From: CAZWBR01 sp964404205
GTDB lineage: Bacteria; Bacteroidota; Bacteroidia; Bacteroidales; Prolixibacteraceae
DNA: 23,593 bases
Reading direction: 5' to 3'
NCBI GenBank assembly: GCA_964404205.1
Contig: CAYOJD010000040.1
Coordinates: forward strand, 1 to 23,593
Shown here: one piece after another, positions 16,515 to 23,566 of the stretch
Layout of the letters: each line of letters starts with the position of its first letter
How positions within the stretch are numbered: the first letter of the stretch is position 1
Program-made: the position numbers and the translations under genes
The notes under the pieces: generated by a model
Database searches by the model: none
What the model saw: the letters and a program-made list of their open reading frames with translations, nothing else
Told to the model about the DNA's origin: nothing

Positions 16515-17666
16515 ATGCAAAGACGATATCAAATATATATTCCCGAAGCTAAAAACTCCTTTCAGGCTGAATGGGCTGAAATCAGGACACAAATAGCCGG
16601 TGCTGTCGGTAACGGGTACCTTTTTGTCAAATTGAATATTTTTATCAGTGTTACCAACGTTGATGAATACAAAAGATACAAATCACTGATTGAATTAGAT
16701 TTGCAATCAATTTTCAATCATCATCTGCCTGCACTGAGTATAACTTCTCATGCACCCGAAGAGGGGTTTTCGGTTGCGGTGGAAGCCGCGCATTATTCAT
16801 CCGGGGAATATAAAGTTACCTATCATTCTTACAATGAAACCCCTTATGTACTGGTTCAGTCGAAATACGGCAACGAGCTGTGGGCTGGTGGTTTAGGAAT
16901 AAGCGAGCCGAAAATAGATACTGCGGATGCAGCCCGCCACGCATTTGAAAAAGTCGTGTTAATCCTGACCAAAGAAGGGTTTGAAATGGATCATATTGTC
17001 AGGCAGTGGAACTATGTTGGCGATATTTTGAAAATTGAAAACGGATTTCAAAATTATCAGGTTTTCAACGAAATCAGGAATGAGTATTATCATCAGTACC
17101 GTCACCTTCCCGGATATCCCGCTGCGACAGGTATCGGAATGAAACTCGATGGGGTTTTAATCGATTTCTGCGCTGTAAAGCCAAGCGACAAAGTTCAGAT
17201 TCAGGCTGTCGATAATCCCAAACAGGTAAATCCTTATGCCTACAACCAACAGGTTTTAAAAGGTCAAATCTTCGAAGGGAAAGTGAAGAAACAGGCACCT
17301 CAGTTCGAGCGGGCAAAGTTAATTGCCAACTGTCTCTATTCATCGCTTTTCATTTCCGGAACAGCCTCAATTATCGGACAAGAGACCATTGGCAAAGGCG
17401 ATATTGAACAACAGACCCGGACAACCATCGAGAATATCAAGATATTGAGCGATAAAGCCCATATAAGCGCTTTAAACAGGCAATCGGAGAACCTTCCGGT
17501 AGAGTATTCCGTTGTAAGGGTTTATATTAAAAATCTGGCTGATTTCCCTGTTGTCAAAGAGATATGTGCCCAGTTCTACGGCGATGTGCCAATTCTTTAT
17601 ATCGAAGCCGACATTTGTCGTGATGATTTGCTTGTTGAAATTGAAGCTGAGATGATATCGGCCTAA
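16515..17666 (+). CDS. Chorismatase-like protein (FkbO/Hyg5/XanB2 family, RidA-like fold)
   Basis: Characterised relatives cleave chorismate to pyruvate plus a dihydroxycyclohexadiene carboxylate (FkbO) or 3- or 4-hydroxybenzoate (Hyg5, XanB2). This product has 383 residues, the usual length. ATG 16515 is preferred over the TTG two codons earlier. The N-terminal half (1-150) is a degenerate domain of the same fold. Family-like motifs are RQWNYVGDI (163-171) followed by NYQVFNEIRNEYY (180-192), a PAATGIG stretch (202-208), and SLFISGTASIIGQET (277-291) followed by GDIEQQTRTTIENI (295-308). The last two are the RidA-like C-terminal core. It has its own promoter and meets the pabC gene tail-to-tail. 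pabB and pabC also use chorismate, which fits a chorismate-consuming enzyme. The exact product cannot be read from the sequence. Confidence 0.75.
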   Translation: MQRRYQIYIPEAKNSFQAEWAEIRTQIAGAVGNGYLFVKLNIFISVTNVDEYKRYKSLIELDLQSIFNHHLPALSITSHAPEEGFSVAVEAAHYSSGEYKVTYHSYNETPYVLVQSKYGNELWAGGLGISEPKIDTADAARHAFEKVVLILTKEGFEMDHIVRQWNYVGDILKIENGFQNYQVFNEIRNEYYHQYRHLPGYPAATGIGMKLDGVLIDFCAVKPSDKVQIQAVDNPKQVNPYAYNQQVLKGQIFEGKVKKQAPQFERAKLIANCLYSSLFISGTASIIGQETIGKGDIEQQTRTTIENIKILSDKAHISALNRQSENLPVEYSVVRVYIKNLADFPVVKEICAQFYGDVPILYIEADICRDDLLVEIEAEMISA

Positions 17667-18265
17667 ACCCGAATGTTTCCAATCGAGATGGCTGGTGATT
17701 CTTCTAACGATATCATGGCATTGATAATTCGTGCTTCGTCAAACTGGCTTAAATCTTCCGGCCTGATATCAGCTGTATAAAATAGATTCTGCTCCAAATA
17801 GAACTGTCGTTTTGTCCCCTGCAATAACGGACGGGCAGGGGTAACCCACTTCTCTCCGGCACGGAATACAATGTTGGTAAAACTCGTATCGGTTATTAAG
17901 CCGTTTTTAACGATTAAGATATCATCCGAATTACCTCTCATCCGGTACAATAGGTCAATTTCGTGTCTATTGACATATTTATACTGATAATCAATGTGAT
18001 TGTCGGAAATTAGTTGGAGCGAACAAATCTCACGCAGATGATAAGGCGAGTATTCGACAGTTCGAATATCACTATCGTAAACAATTCGGCATTTCACTTT
18101 GCCATTGCACAAATTATCGGGAACCGAAATTATGTCGCGAAGGGAGAAATTCTTTTTTCCACCCAGACCCAGTTCCGCCCTCGAGCGAGCCATCCGCCTT
18201 CGGTGAAAATCCAAATTCAGGGCATTTCCGTTCTCAATACAAATTGCTTCAGTTAATAGGCACAT
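17663..18265 (-). CDS. pabC: Aminodeoxychorismate lyase-like aminotransferase class IV
   Basis: PabC converts 4-amino-4-deoxychorismate to 4-aminobenzoate and pyruvate for folate synthesis, using PLP. The protein is 200 residues, shorter than the ~270 of E. coli PabC, as is common for small Bacteroidota versions. The N-terminal part (LTEAICIENGNALNLDFHRRRMARS) matches the fold-type IV opening with the conserved H-R pair. The likely PLP lysine is K96 in YKYVNR, aligning with the LKHLNR motif of the family. NGLITDTSFTNIVF at 121-134 matches the conserved D/E-x-S-x-x-N region. The gene begins 17 bases inside pabB. Its TAG stop shares four bases with the stop of the convergent chorismatase-like gene. 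Another class IV aminotransferase role is possible but less likely next to pabB. Confidence 0.8.
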   Translation of the reverse strand: MCLLTEAICIENGNALNLDFHRRRMARSRAELGLGGKKNFSLRDIISVPDNLCNGKVKCRIVYDSDIRTVEYSPYHLREICSLQLISDNHIDYQYKYVNRHEIDLLYRMRGNSDDILIVKNGLITDTSFTNIVFRAGEKWVTPARPLLQGTKRQFYLEQNLFYTADIRPEDLSQFDEARIINAMISLEESPAISIGNIRV

Positions 18266-19232
18266 AAACCTTATCTATCAGTTCGTTATATTCGCGTTCG
18301 GGTTGACTGAAAGCGGTAATCCCTCCACCACTTTTAAAAATCATCTTCCCGTTTTGTTGTTCAATAAAGCGGATCATTACAGCCGAGTCGAGTGCTTTTC
18401 CATCAAAGATTCCGAAAACACCGGTATAATAGCCTCGCTGATAGTTTTCAGCTTCTTCTATCACATCAAGTGTCTTGTGCTTTGGCGCACCGCAGATTGA
18501 GCCTGCAGGAAGCAGTTTGACAATAATATCACCAATTCTGTTGCTGAAGTTTTTGTCCAGGGTGCCGGTTATTTCGGAACTCACTTGTAACAGTTTCTTT
18601 TCATGGGTAACCACTTCGTCAATATATCTAAACCGTTTCACATGAACGTCTGATGCCACGATAGAGAGATCATTCCGAATCAAATCTACAATGGTGTGGT
18701 GCTCGGCAACTTCTTTGGGATCGTTTAAAATTAACCGGGCAGCATCTTCAATTTGCGCATTAATGGTTCCCTTCATCGGAAATGAAGAGATGGTTTGGTT
18801 GGTAATTTTTACAAATATTTCAGGCGAGAAAACTACGAATTTATCTTTGAACAATAACTTGTACGGGGCTTCGCTGTACTCAAAAATTTCATCGAGCGAA
18901 TAATTGGTCTCGACAGGCGTTGGGAAGGTAAGATTGGTGAGAAATGAATTACCGTAGCTGATGTTGCTCACAACTTTGTCGAAAGCAGTTTTAAATTGTT
19001 CATATTGAACCGGATATTTTTTGAATTGCAGTTCCCTTCTGGATTTATTTGTCGGTGTAAAATTTGTTATTCCATTGATGTTGAACCAAATGTCGTGTTT
19101 GGCCGCTTTGCTCAATGGCAATAACAACGGTTCTTTCATTAAATAGTCAATAATGAACAAAAAGGGTTCTCCCTGCCTGCCCAATTCATTCATATCGAAA
19201 ATTAGACTGTCGTTTTGCGGGAAATGTGCCAT
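18249..19232 (-). CDS. pabB: Aminodeoxychorismate synthase component I
   Basis: PabB aminates chorismate to 4-amino-4-deoxychorismate using ammonia from a PabA/TrpG glutaminase, which is not encoded here. The product has 327 residues. This is the catalytic chorismate-binding domain with a shortened N-terminal region. Motifs are PMKGT at 152-156 (K154 is the PabB-type catalytic Lys position, in PIKGT of relatives), EHHTIVDLIRND at 177-188, LPAGSICGAPK at 241-251, RGYYTGVFG at 266-274, and SGGGITAFSQPEREYNE at 301-317. The Lys in the PxKGT motif separates it from anthranilate and isochorismate synthases, which have other residues there. It starts one base after the regulator gene and overlaps pabC, so the three form one operon. 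Confidence 0.9.
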   Translation of the reverse strand: MAHFPQNDSLIFDMNELGRQGEPFLFIIDYLMKEPLLLPLSKAAKHDIWFNINGITNFTPTNKSRRELQFKKYPVQYEQFKTAFDKVVSNISYGNSFLTNLTFPTPVETNYSLDEIFEYSEAPYKLLFKDKFVVFSPEIFVKITNQTISSFPMKGTINAQIEDAARLILNDPKEVAEHHTIVDLIRNDLSIVASDVHVKRFRYIDEVVTHEKKLLQVSSEITGTLDKNFSNRIGDIIVKLLPAGSICGAPKHKTLDVIEEAENYQRGYYTGVFGIFDGKALDSAVMIRFIEQQNGKMIFKSGGGITAFSQPEREYNELIDKVYVPIN

Positions 19233-19233
19233 A

Positions 19234-19902
19234 TTATCGTCCTAAGATTGAATTTAAGCCCTTTTTATCGATAACAATAACTTTATCTCTTTCCCATTTC
19301 AAAATTCCTTCACTCTCCATCTCGCTGATGGTGCGGGCCAACGATGGCCGCGCAACGCCAAATAGCTCTGCGAGGTTTTTCTGGCTCTTTTTTAGGTCAA
19401 CAATGGCAGTCTCTCTGTCAATTTGCTGTAGAATGAAGAATGCAATTTTCTCCCGAATCGTTTTGAAACTGAGAAATGCAATCTTTCCGGAGAGAAACTG
19501 GGCTTTACTCGATACAATATTCAAATAATTATTCAATACCCGTAAATCTTTCGAGAGCATCGACGTAAAATGTGGTTTATAGATAATCAGCATTTCACCA
19601 TCGGACAATGCCGATAAATTGACCGGGAATTGACTCTGCGGGCCATATAAAAATGCAGCGGCGACCATCTGTGGCGGCTCAAGTTCCTCTATTCGCAATG
19701 AATTTCCACTGAAATCGACCATTTCACCCTTTAGTTTGCCCGAAAGCAAAATAAGTGCCTTATCAACCCTTTCGCCCGATAGCGCCAACATCTCTTTCGA
19801 AGCAAAACTTTTTACCTGATGTGGCGTTGATGAAATTATAGATTCAATATCATTAATTTCCAATCCCCTGAAAAGAGGAGAGTCTTTTAAAACTTCAAAC
19901 AT
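19234..19902 (-). CDS. Crp/Fnr-family transcriptional regulator, HcpR-like
   Basis: The protein is 222 residues. A cyclic-nucleotide-binding-like beta-barrel spans about 10-120, a dimer helix about 120-150, and a winged helix-turn-helix about 172-215 (QKNLAELFGVARPSLARTISEM). There are no cysteines at all, so it cannot carry an FNR-type iron-sulfur cluster. The cAMP-contact PGE-xGE motif of Crp is not recognisable. It is divergent from the ferredoxin-hcp-cupin operon with a palindrome between them, the standard arrangement for HcpR/DNR-type regulators that sense nitric oxide, often through haem (known for HcpR relatives; inference here). It leads an operon with pabB and pabC. The nearest analogue is HcpR of Porphyromonas and Desulfovibrio. 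Confidence 0.82.
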   Translation of the reverse strand: MFEVLKDSPLFRGLEINDIESIISSTPHQVKSFASKEMLALSGERVDKALILLSGKLKGEMVDFSGNSLRIEELEPPQMVAAAFLYGPQSQFPVNLSALSDGEMLIIYKPHFTSMLSKDLRVLNNYLNIVSSKAQFLSGKIAFLSFKTIREKIAFFILQQIDRETAIVDLKKSQKNLAELFGVARPSLARTISEMESEGILKWERDKVIVIDKKGLNSILGR

Positions 19903-19912
19903 GTTTTTTTTT

Positions 19913-19920
19913 CAAAGATA
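19913..19920 (-). promoter_or_regulatory. Predicted promoter -7 box of the regulator-pabB-pabC operon
   Basis: Read on the minus strand, the sequence is TATCTTTG, an exact TAnnTTTG match, ending 11 bases before the ATG of the regulator gene. The palindrome at 19928-19947 covers the place where its -33 element should be, so bound regulator would probably repress this promoter (autoregulation, inferred). Confidence 0.5.
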
Positions 19921-19927
19921 ATTAAAG

Positions 19928-19947
19928 AGTGTAACCCTTGTTACACT
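19928..19947. promoter_or_regulatory. Perfect palindromic operator for the divergent Crp/Fnr-type regulator
   Basis: AGTGTAAC, spacer CCTT, GTTACACT: a perfect 8-4-8 inverted repeat. The arm and spacer layout fits a Crp/Fnr-family dimer site, and GTAACnnnnGTTAC resembles sites I recall reported for HcpR-type regulators. Its centre (19937.5) is about 41.5 bases upstream of the start predicted from the -7 box at 19967-19974, the class II activation position. It is the only such site I noticed in the window. Confidence 0.75.
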
Positions 19948-19966
19948 TTTAGGGTATTGGCTACCT

Positions 19967-19974
19967 TACTTTTG
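19967..19974 (+). promoter_or_regulatory. Predicted promoter -7 box of the ferredoxin-hcp-cupin operon
   Basis: TACTTTTG matches the Bacteroidota TAnnTTTG consensus exactly. No good -33 TTTG lies at the normal distance, which fits a promoter that needs the activator bound at 19928-19947. Transcription would begin near 19979, a few bases before the start codons at 19992 and 20001. Confidence 0.5.
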
Positions 19975-19991
19975 TAACGTCAAAGTAAAAC

Positions 19992-20882
19992 ATGCAGAAT
20001 ATGAAACGTGATATTATCAAGATTGACGAGGAGTTGTGCAACGGATGCGGACTTTGTGTCCCGAACTGTCATGAAGGTGCACTTCAGATAATTGATGGCA
20101 AGGTAAGGCTTGTCAGCGAATTGATGTGCGACGGATTGGGTGCCTGCATAGGCCACTGTCCCGAAGGGGCCATTACCATTGAAGAGCGCGAAGCTGAACC
20201 TTACGACGAAGTCAAAGTGATGGAATTGATGGTTGGCAAAGGTTTTAATACCGTTGTGGCCCACCTAAAGCATCTGCGGGAACACAACGAAACCTTCTAT
20301 CTGAAACAGGGCATGGGCTATTTGGTCGAGAATGCCAATAGATTAAGTTTCAAAGTTCAGGATGTGAAAGATGCGGTACATCAAACCCAGGCGGCTCCAA
20401 AAGCTACAGCCTGTGGCGGAGGCTGCCCCGGCTCGCAGACAGTGGTTTTCGATCCGGCAGGTTTTAAACCTATCGCAAAAGAAGAGTTGGCCGGAACACC
20501 ATCACAACTGAGACAGTGGCCGGTTCAGCTACATTTGGTTAATCCCGGAGCTGCTTATTTTCAAGGGGCTGACTTACTGATAGCTGCCGACTGTACCGCA
20601 TTCTCAATGGGCGATTTTCACTCCAAATGGTTAAAAAACAGAGCGTTGGTTATTGCATGCCCAAAGCTCGACCAAAACAAGGAGAGTTATCTGCACAAAA
20701 TAGTGTCATTGATTAACGATGCAAGGGTAAATACAATTACGGTGCTAATTATGGAAGTACCATGCTGTGGAGGGTTATTGCAGATTGTACAGATGGCTTT
20801 GGCCCGAGCTGCGCGTAAAGTCCCGGTAAAAGCAGCCGTTGTAGCCATTACTGGCGAAATAATCAATGAAGAGTGGTTGTAG
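19992..20882 (+). CDS. 4Fe-4S ferredoxin-type protein of the Hcp operon
   Basis: Start at 19992; ATG 20001 (MKRDIIKID) is equally good and leaves a longer leader. Residues 6-65 form a bacterial ferredoxin fold. A complete 4Fe-4S site has C16, C19, C22 and C26 (CNGCGLCVPNC). The second site has only C46, C52 and C56 (CDGLGACIGHCP), one Cys short of the usual four, so it may hold a 3Fe-4S cluster or a 4Fe-4S cluster with another ligand. The C-terminal 150 residues carry further Cys (ACGGGCPG at 140-147, C201, C223, and CC at 258-259) and look like a separate alpha/beta domain (LLIAADCTAFSMGDFH, VLIMEVPCCGG). The role is probably to pass electrons to Hcp, encoded 44 bases downstream (inference). 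No nucleotide-binding motif is visible. Confidence 0.85.
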   Translation: MQNMKRDIIKIDEELCNGCGLCVPNCHEGALQIIDGKVRLVSELMCDGLGACIGHCPEGAITIEEREAEPYDEVKVMELMVGKGFNTVVAHLKHLREHNETFYLKQGMGYLVENANRLSFKVQDVKDAVHQTQAAPKATACGGGCPGSQTVVFDPAGFKPIAKEELAGTPSQLRQWPVQLHLVNPGAAYFQGADLLIAADCTAFSMGDFHSKWLKNRALVIACPKLDQNKESYLHKIVSLINDARVNTITVLIMEVPCCGGLLQIVQMALARAARKVPVKAAVVAITGEIINEEWL

Positions 20883-20926
20883 AAAATAGATAAACAATTT
20901 TAATTATTTGAATTAACTTTTTTATT

Positions 20927-22594
20927 ATGAGTATGTTTTGTTTTCAATGTCAGGAAGCCGCCAAAGGTGTGGGATGTACAATTAAAGGAGTTTGCGGCAA
21001 GACCGACGAAGTTTCCAATTTACAAGACCTACTGGTTTGGATTACCAAAGGGGTTTCAATTTATTCTGTTTTAGCGAAGAAAGCTGGAATTAAAAATAAT
21101 GAGGTCGATAAATTTGTATTCGATTCGTTGTTTATGACCATTACCAATGCGAATTTCGATCAGGTAAAGATAGAAAAGCAAATTCGCAAAGGCTTGAGTC
21201 TTCGCAATAGGCTTAAAAGTAGCATTGTGGAAAACGGAATTTCAATTCCTGCCAATTTACACGAGTCAGCTACCTGGGAAGCCGATTCTCTTGAAGAATT
21301 ATTGTTGAAATCGGAGCGGATTGGTATTTTGTCTACCGTCAATCCCGATGTCCGTTCACTTCGCGAATTGATAATATATGGTTTGAAGGGAATGGCAGCT
21401 TATGCCGAACACGCATTTAATCTTGGATATACCAATACCGAAATTTTCAATTTTATGCAGGAAGAGCTCGTAGCTTCAACAGATGATACACTTTCGGTTG
21501 ACCAATTGGTGGCGCTAACACTTGAAACCGGTAAATACGGTGTCGAAGTAATGGCGTTGTTAGATAAAGCCAACACGCAATCATACGGCAATCCTGAAAT
21601 ATCAAAGGTAAATATTGGCGTTCGGAACAATCCGGCCATCTTGATTAGCGGACATGATTTGAAAGATTTGGAAGATCTGCTTAAACAAACCGAAGGAACC
21701 GGAGTCGATGTCTATACCCATAGCGAGATGTTACCAGCCCACTATTATCCAGCCTTTAAAAAGTATTCACACTTTGTTGGCAATTATGGCAGCGCCTGGT
21801 GGCAACAGACTTCAGATTTCGAATCATTTAACGGGCCTGTGCTTTTTACCACCAACTGCATTGTGCCTCCGAAAGAATCGTACAAAGAACGTATTTATAC
21901 TACCGGTGCCTCAGGGTTTCACGGGTGTCACCATTTTGAAGACAGAAAAGATGGTCAACCCAAAGATTTCTCCCTGATTATTGAACATGCCAAAAGGTGT
22001 GCATCGCCGGTCGAAATTGAAACAGGCGAAATCATAGGTGGATTTGCCCACAATCAGGTGATTCAACTTGCCGACAAAATTGTTGACGCCGTACAAACCG
22101 GGGCAATACGCAAGTTCTTTGTGATGGCCGGTTGCGACGGGCGCATGAAAGATCGCGAATACTACACTACCTTTGCAAAAGAACTTCCTACTGATACCGT
22201 TATTCTTACCGCCGGATGTGCAAAGTATCGTTATAATAAACTTCCGCTTGGCGATATTAACGGGATTCCAAGAGTGCTTGATGCCGGTCAGTGTAACGAT
22301 TCATTCTCATTGGCGGTTATCGCGCTTAAGTTGAAAGAGGTTTTCCAGCTCAATAACATCAATGAACTGCCTATAGCATATAACATTGCCTGGTACGAGC
22401 AAAAAGCCGTAATCGTGTTGTTGGCATTGCTCCACCTTGGGGTAAAAAATATTCATCTCGGACCAACATTGCCGGCATTCCTGTCACCCAATGTTGCCAG
22501 GGTATTGGTTGAAAACTTTGGTATCTCCGGAATTTCGACTGTCGATGAGGACATGAAGATCTTCCTTCCTGAACCCAGTTGCTCAGAATGTTAA
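20927..22594 (+). CDS. hcp: Hybrid cluster protein (hydroxylamine / nitric oxide reductase)
   Basis: Hcp was described as hydroxylamine reductase, and later work supports high-affinity NO reduction to N2O under nitrosative stress. The product has 555 residues. The N-terminal Cys pattern C5-x2-C8-x8-C17-x5-C23 is the class 1 (anaerobe) type that binds a 4Fe-4S cluster. All seven hybrid-cluster ligands known from Desulfovibrio Hcp are found at shifted positions: H243, E267, C311, C403 (the persulfidated Cys, in MAGCDGRM), C431 (TAGCAKY), C456 (AGQCND) and E491. It is therefore expected to be active and cytoplasmic. It follows the ferredoxin gene, which can supply electrons in place of an Hcr reductase, and precedes a cupin. 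The palindrome upstream of the operon suggests nitrosative-stress induction by the divergent regulator. Confidence 0.97.
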   Translation: MSMFCFQCQEAAKGVGCTIKGVCGKTDEVSNLQDLLVWITKGVSIYSVLAKKAGIKNNEVDKFVFDSLFMTITNANFDQVKIEKQIRKGLSLRNRLKSSIVENGISIPANLHESATWEADSLEELLLKSERIGILSTVNPDVRSLRELIIYGLKGMAAYAEHAFNLGYTNTEIFNFMQEELVASTDDTLSVDQLVALTLETGKYGVEVMALLDKANTQSYGNPEISKVNIGVRNNPAILISGHDLKDLEDLLKQTEGTGVDVYTHSEMLPAHYYPAFKKYSHFVGNYGSAWWQQTSDFESFNGPVLFTTNCIVPPKESYKERIYTTGASGFHGCHHFEDRKDGQPKDFSLIIEHAKRCASPVEIETGEIIGGFAHNQVIQLADKIVDAVQTGAIRKFFVMAGCDGRMKDREYYTTFAKELPTDTVILTAGCAKYRYNKLPLGDINGIPRVLDAGQCNDSFSLAVIALKLKEVFQLNNINELPIAYNIAWYEQKAVIVLLALLHLGVKNIHLGPTLPAFLSPNVARVLVENFGISGISTVDEDMKIFLPEPSCSEC

Positions 22595-22607
22595 TAAATA
22601 TGAAGTT

Positions 22608-22925
22608 ATGAGTGAAACAAAACTTTTTCAATTAGACAACAGTATCGAATATGCCAATGGGGCAGTGGTAAGCAAAACTATCATCAAAAAAAGTGTTGGT
22701 ACAGTAACTCTTTTTGCTTTCGACAAAGGACAAGGATTGAGCCCCCACGTAGCTCCGTTCGATGCGCTGGTTCAAATCTCAGATGGGGAATGTATTTTTT
22801 CCATTGGTGAGACGAACTATAGTATGAAAACAGGTGACTGCATCATTCTGCCCGCAGGCGAAGTTCATGCAGTTGAGTCGGTCACACCTTTCAAAATGTT
22901 GTTGACCATGATAAAATCTTCGTAA
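22608..22925 (+). CDS. Small cupin-domain protein
   Basis: The 105-residue protein is a single cupin barrel. The first metal-site motif has H47 (GLSPHVAPFDALVQISDGE), where the usual second His is absent. The second motif has G76, D77, P82 and H87 (GDCIILPAGEVHAVE). Small cupins like this often sit beside hcp genes in anaerobes, but their function is not settled. The gene starts 13 bases after hcp with no promoter between, so it should be cotranscribed. With one His missing from motif 1, metal binding is uncertain. Confidence 0.85.
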   Translation: MSETKLFQLDNSIEYANGAVVSKTIIKKSVGTVTLFAFDKGQGLSPHVAPFDALVQISDGECIFSIGETNYSMKTGDCIILPAGEVHAVESVTPFKMLLTMIKSS

Positions 22926-22961
22926 AGAAGGTACGCTATTCGGGAACGGGCCGGGATTTTT

Positions 22962-22969
22962 TATCTTTG
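22962..22969 (+). promoter_or_regulatory. Predicted promoter -7 box of the DUF502 gene
   Basis: TATCTTTG is an exact TAnnTTTG match 27 bases before the ATG at 22997. It overlaps an earlier in-frame ATG at 22967, which would then be upstream of the transcript start; this supports the later start for the DUF502 gene. Confidence 0.5.
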
Positions 22970-22996
22970 TTCTGCCAAATATTAAATGGGGAAACA

Positions 22997-23566
22997 ATGA
23001 TAAAGCGTCTCGGTTCATTCTTTATTAAAGGGTTGCTATTGATTGCACCGTTGGTGGTTACAGGTTATATTGTTTACAAAACATTTCAGTTTACCGATGG
23101 GCTCCTGAGTGATTATCTCGATAAATATTTTGAGATCAAGATTCCTGGACTGGGTATTCTGTTGATAATCATATTTCTAATTATTCTTGGAATTATTGGG
23201 GAAACCATTGTGGCACGACCGGTCCGTCGGCTGGTCAGGCGTATTTTGCTTAAAGCCCCTTTTCTGAACCTGATTTATTCTTCGATTAACGACCTTTTTT
23301 CAGCATTTGTAGGAAAAGAAAAAAAATTCCACAGACCGGTTCTTGTTCTTTTCAATCAAGAAAACGATTTGTGGAAAATGGGGTTTGTTACCCAGAAAAC
23401 ACTCGACGAACTTGGACTTTCCGATAAAGTTGCAGTCTATTTCCCTCATTCCTACAACTTTTCAGGCGAACTTTATATTGTTCCCTCCAGCAGAATCAAA
23501 CCCATGGATATCCCTCCGGCCGAAGCAATGAAGTTTGTTGTTTCCGGTGGGGTTTCGTCGATCTGA
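22997..23566 (+). CDS. DUF502 family membrane protein
   Basis: The start is ATG 22997 (MIKRLGSFFIKG). The longer form from 22967 adds ten residues lying over the predicted promoter. The product is about 189 residues, usual for DUF502. Two membrane segments lie at about 5-28 (FFIKGLLLIAPLVVTGYIV) and about 52-73 (GILLIIIFLIILGIIGETIV). After the basic stretch RPVRRLVRRILLKAP comes the conserved NLIYSSINDLFSAFVG segment and a beta-rich soluble domain with PHSYNFSGELYIVP. The family has no settled biochemical function. It has its own promoter and no evident link to the hcp operon. Confidence 0.9.
   Translation: MIKRLGSFFIKGLLLIAPLVVTGYIVYKTFQFTDGLLSDYLDKYFEIKIPGLGILLIIIFLIILGIIGETIVARPVRRLVRRILLKAPFLNLIYSSINDLFSAFVGKEKKFHRPVLVLFNQENDLWKMGFVTQKTLDELGLSDKVAVYFPHSYNFSGELYIVPSSRIKPMDIPPAEAMKFVVSGGVSSI

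Noticed and set aside
19234..19902. FNR-type oxygen sensor
   Set aside because: The protein contains no cysteine, so it cannot bind an FNR iron-sulfur cluster.
19968..19986. A second inverted repeat (ACTTTTG...CAAAGT) as another operator
   Set aside because: The arms are short, imperfect and overlap the predicted -7 box, so chance AT-rich similarity is the simpler explanation.
22926..22961. A terminator hairpin after the cupin gene (GGGAACGGGCCGGG followed by Ts)
   Set aside because: I could not form a stem longer than about three base pairs.
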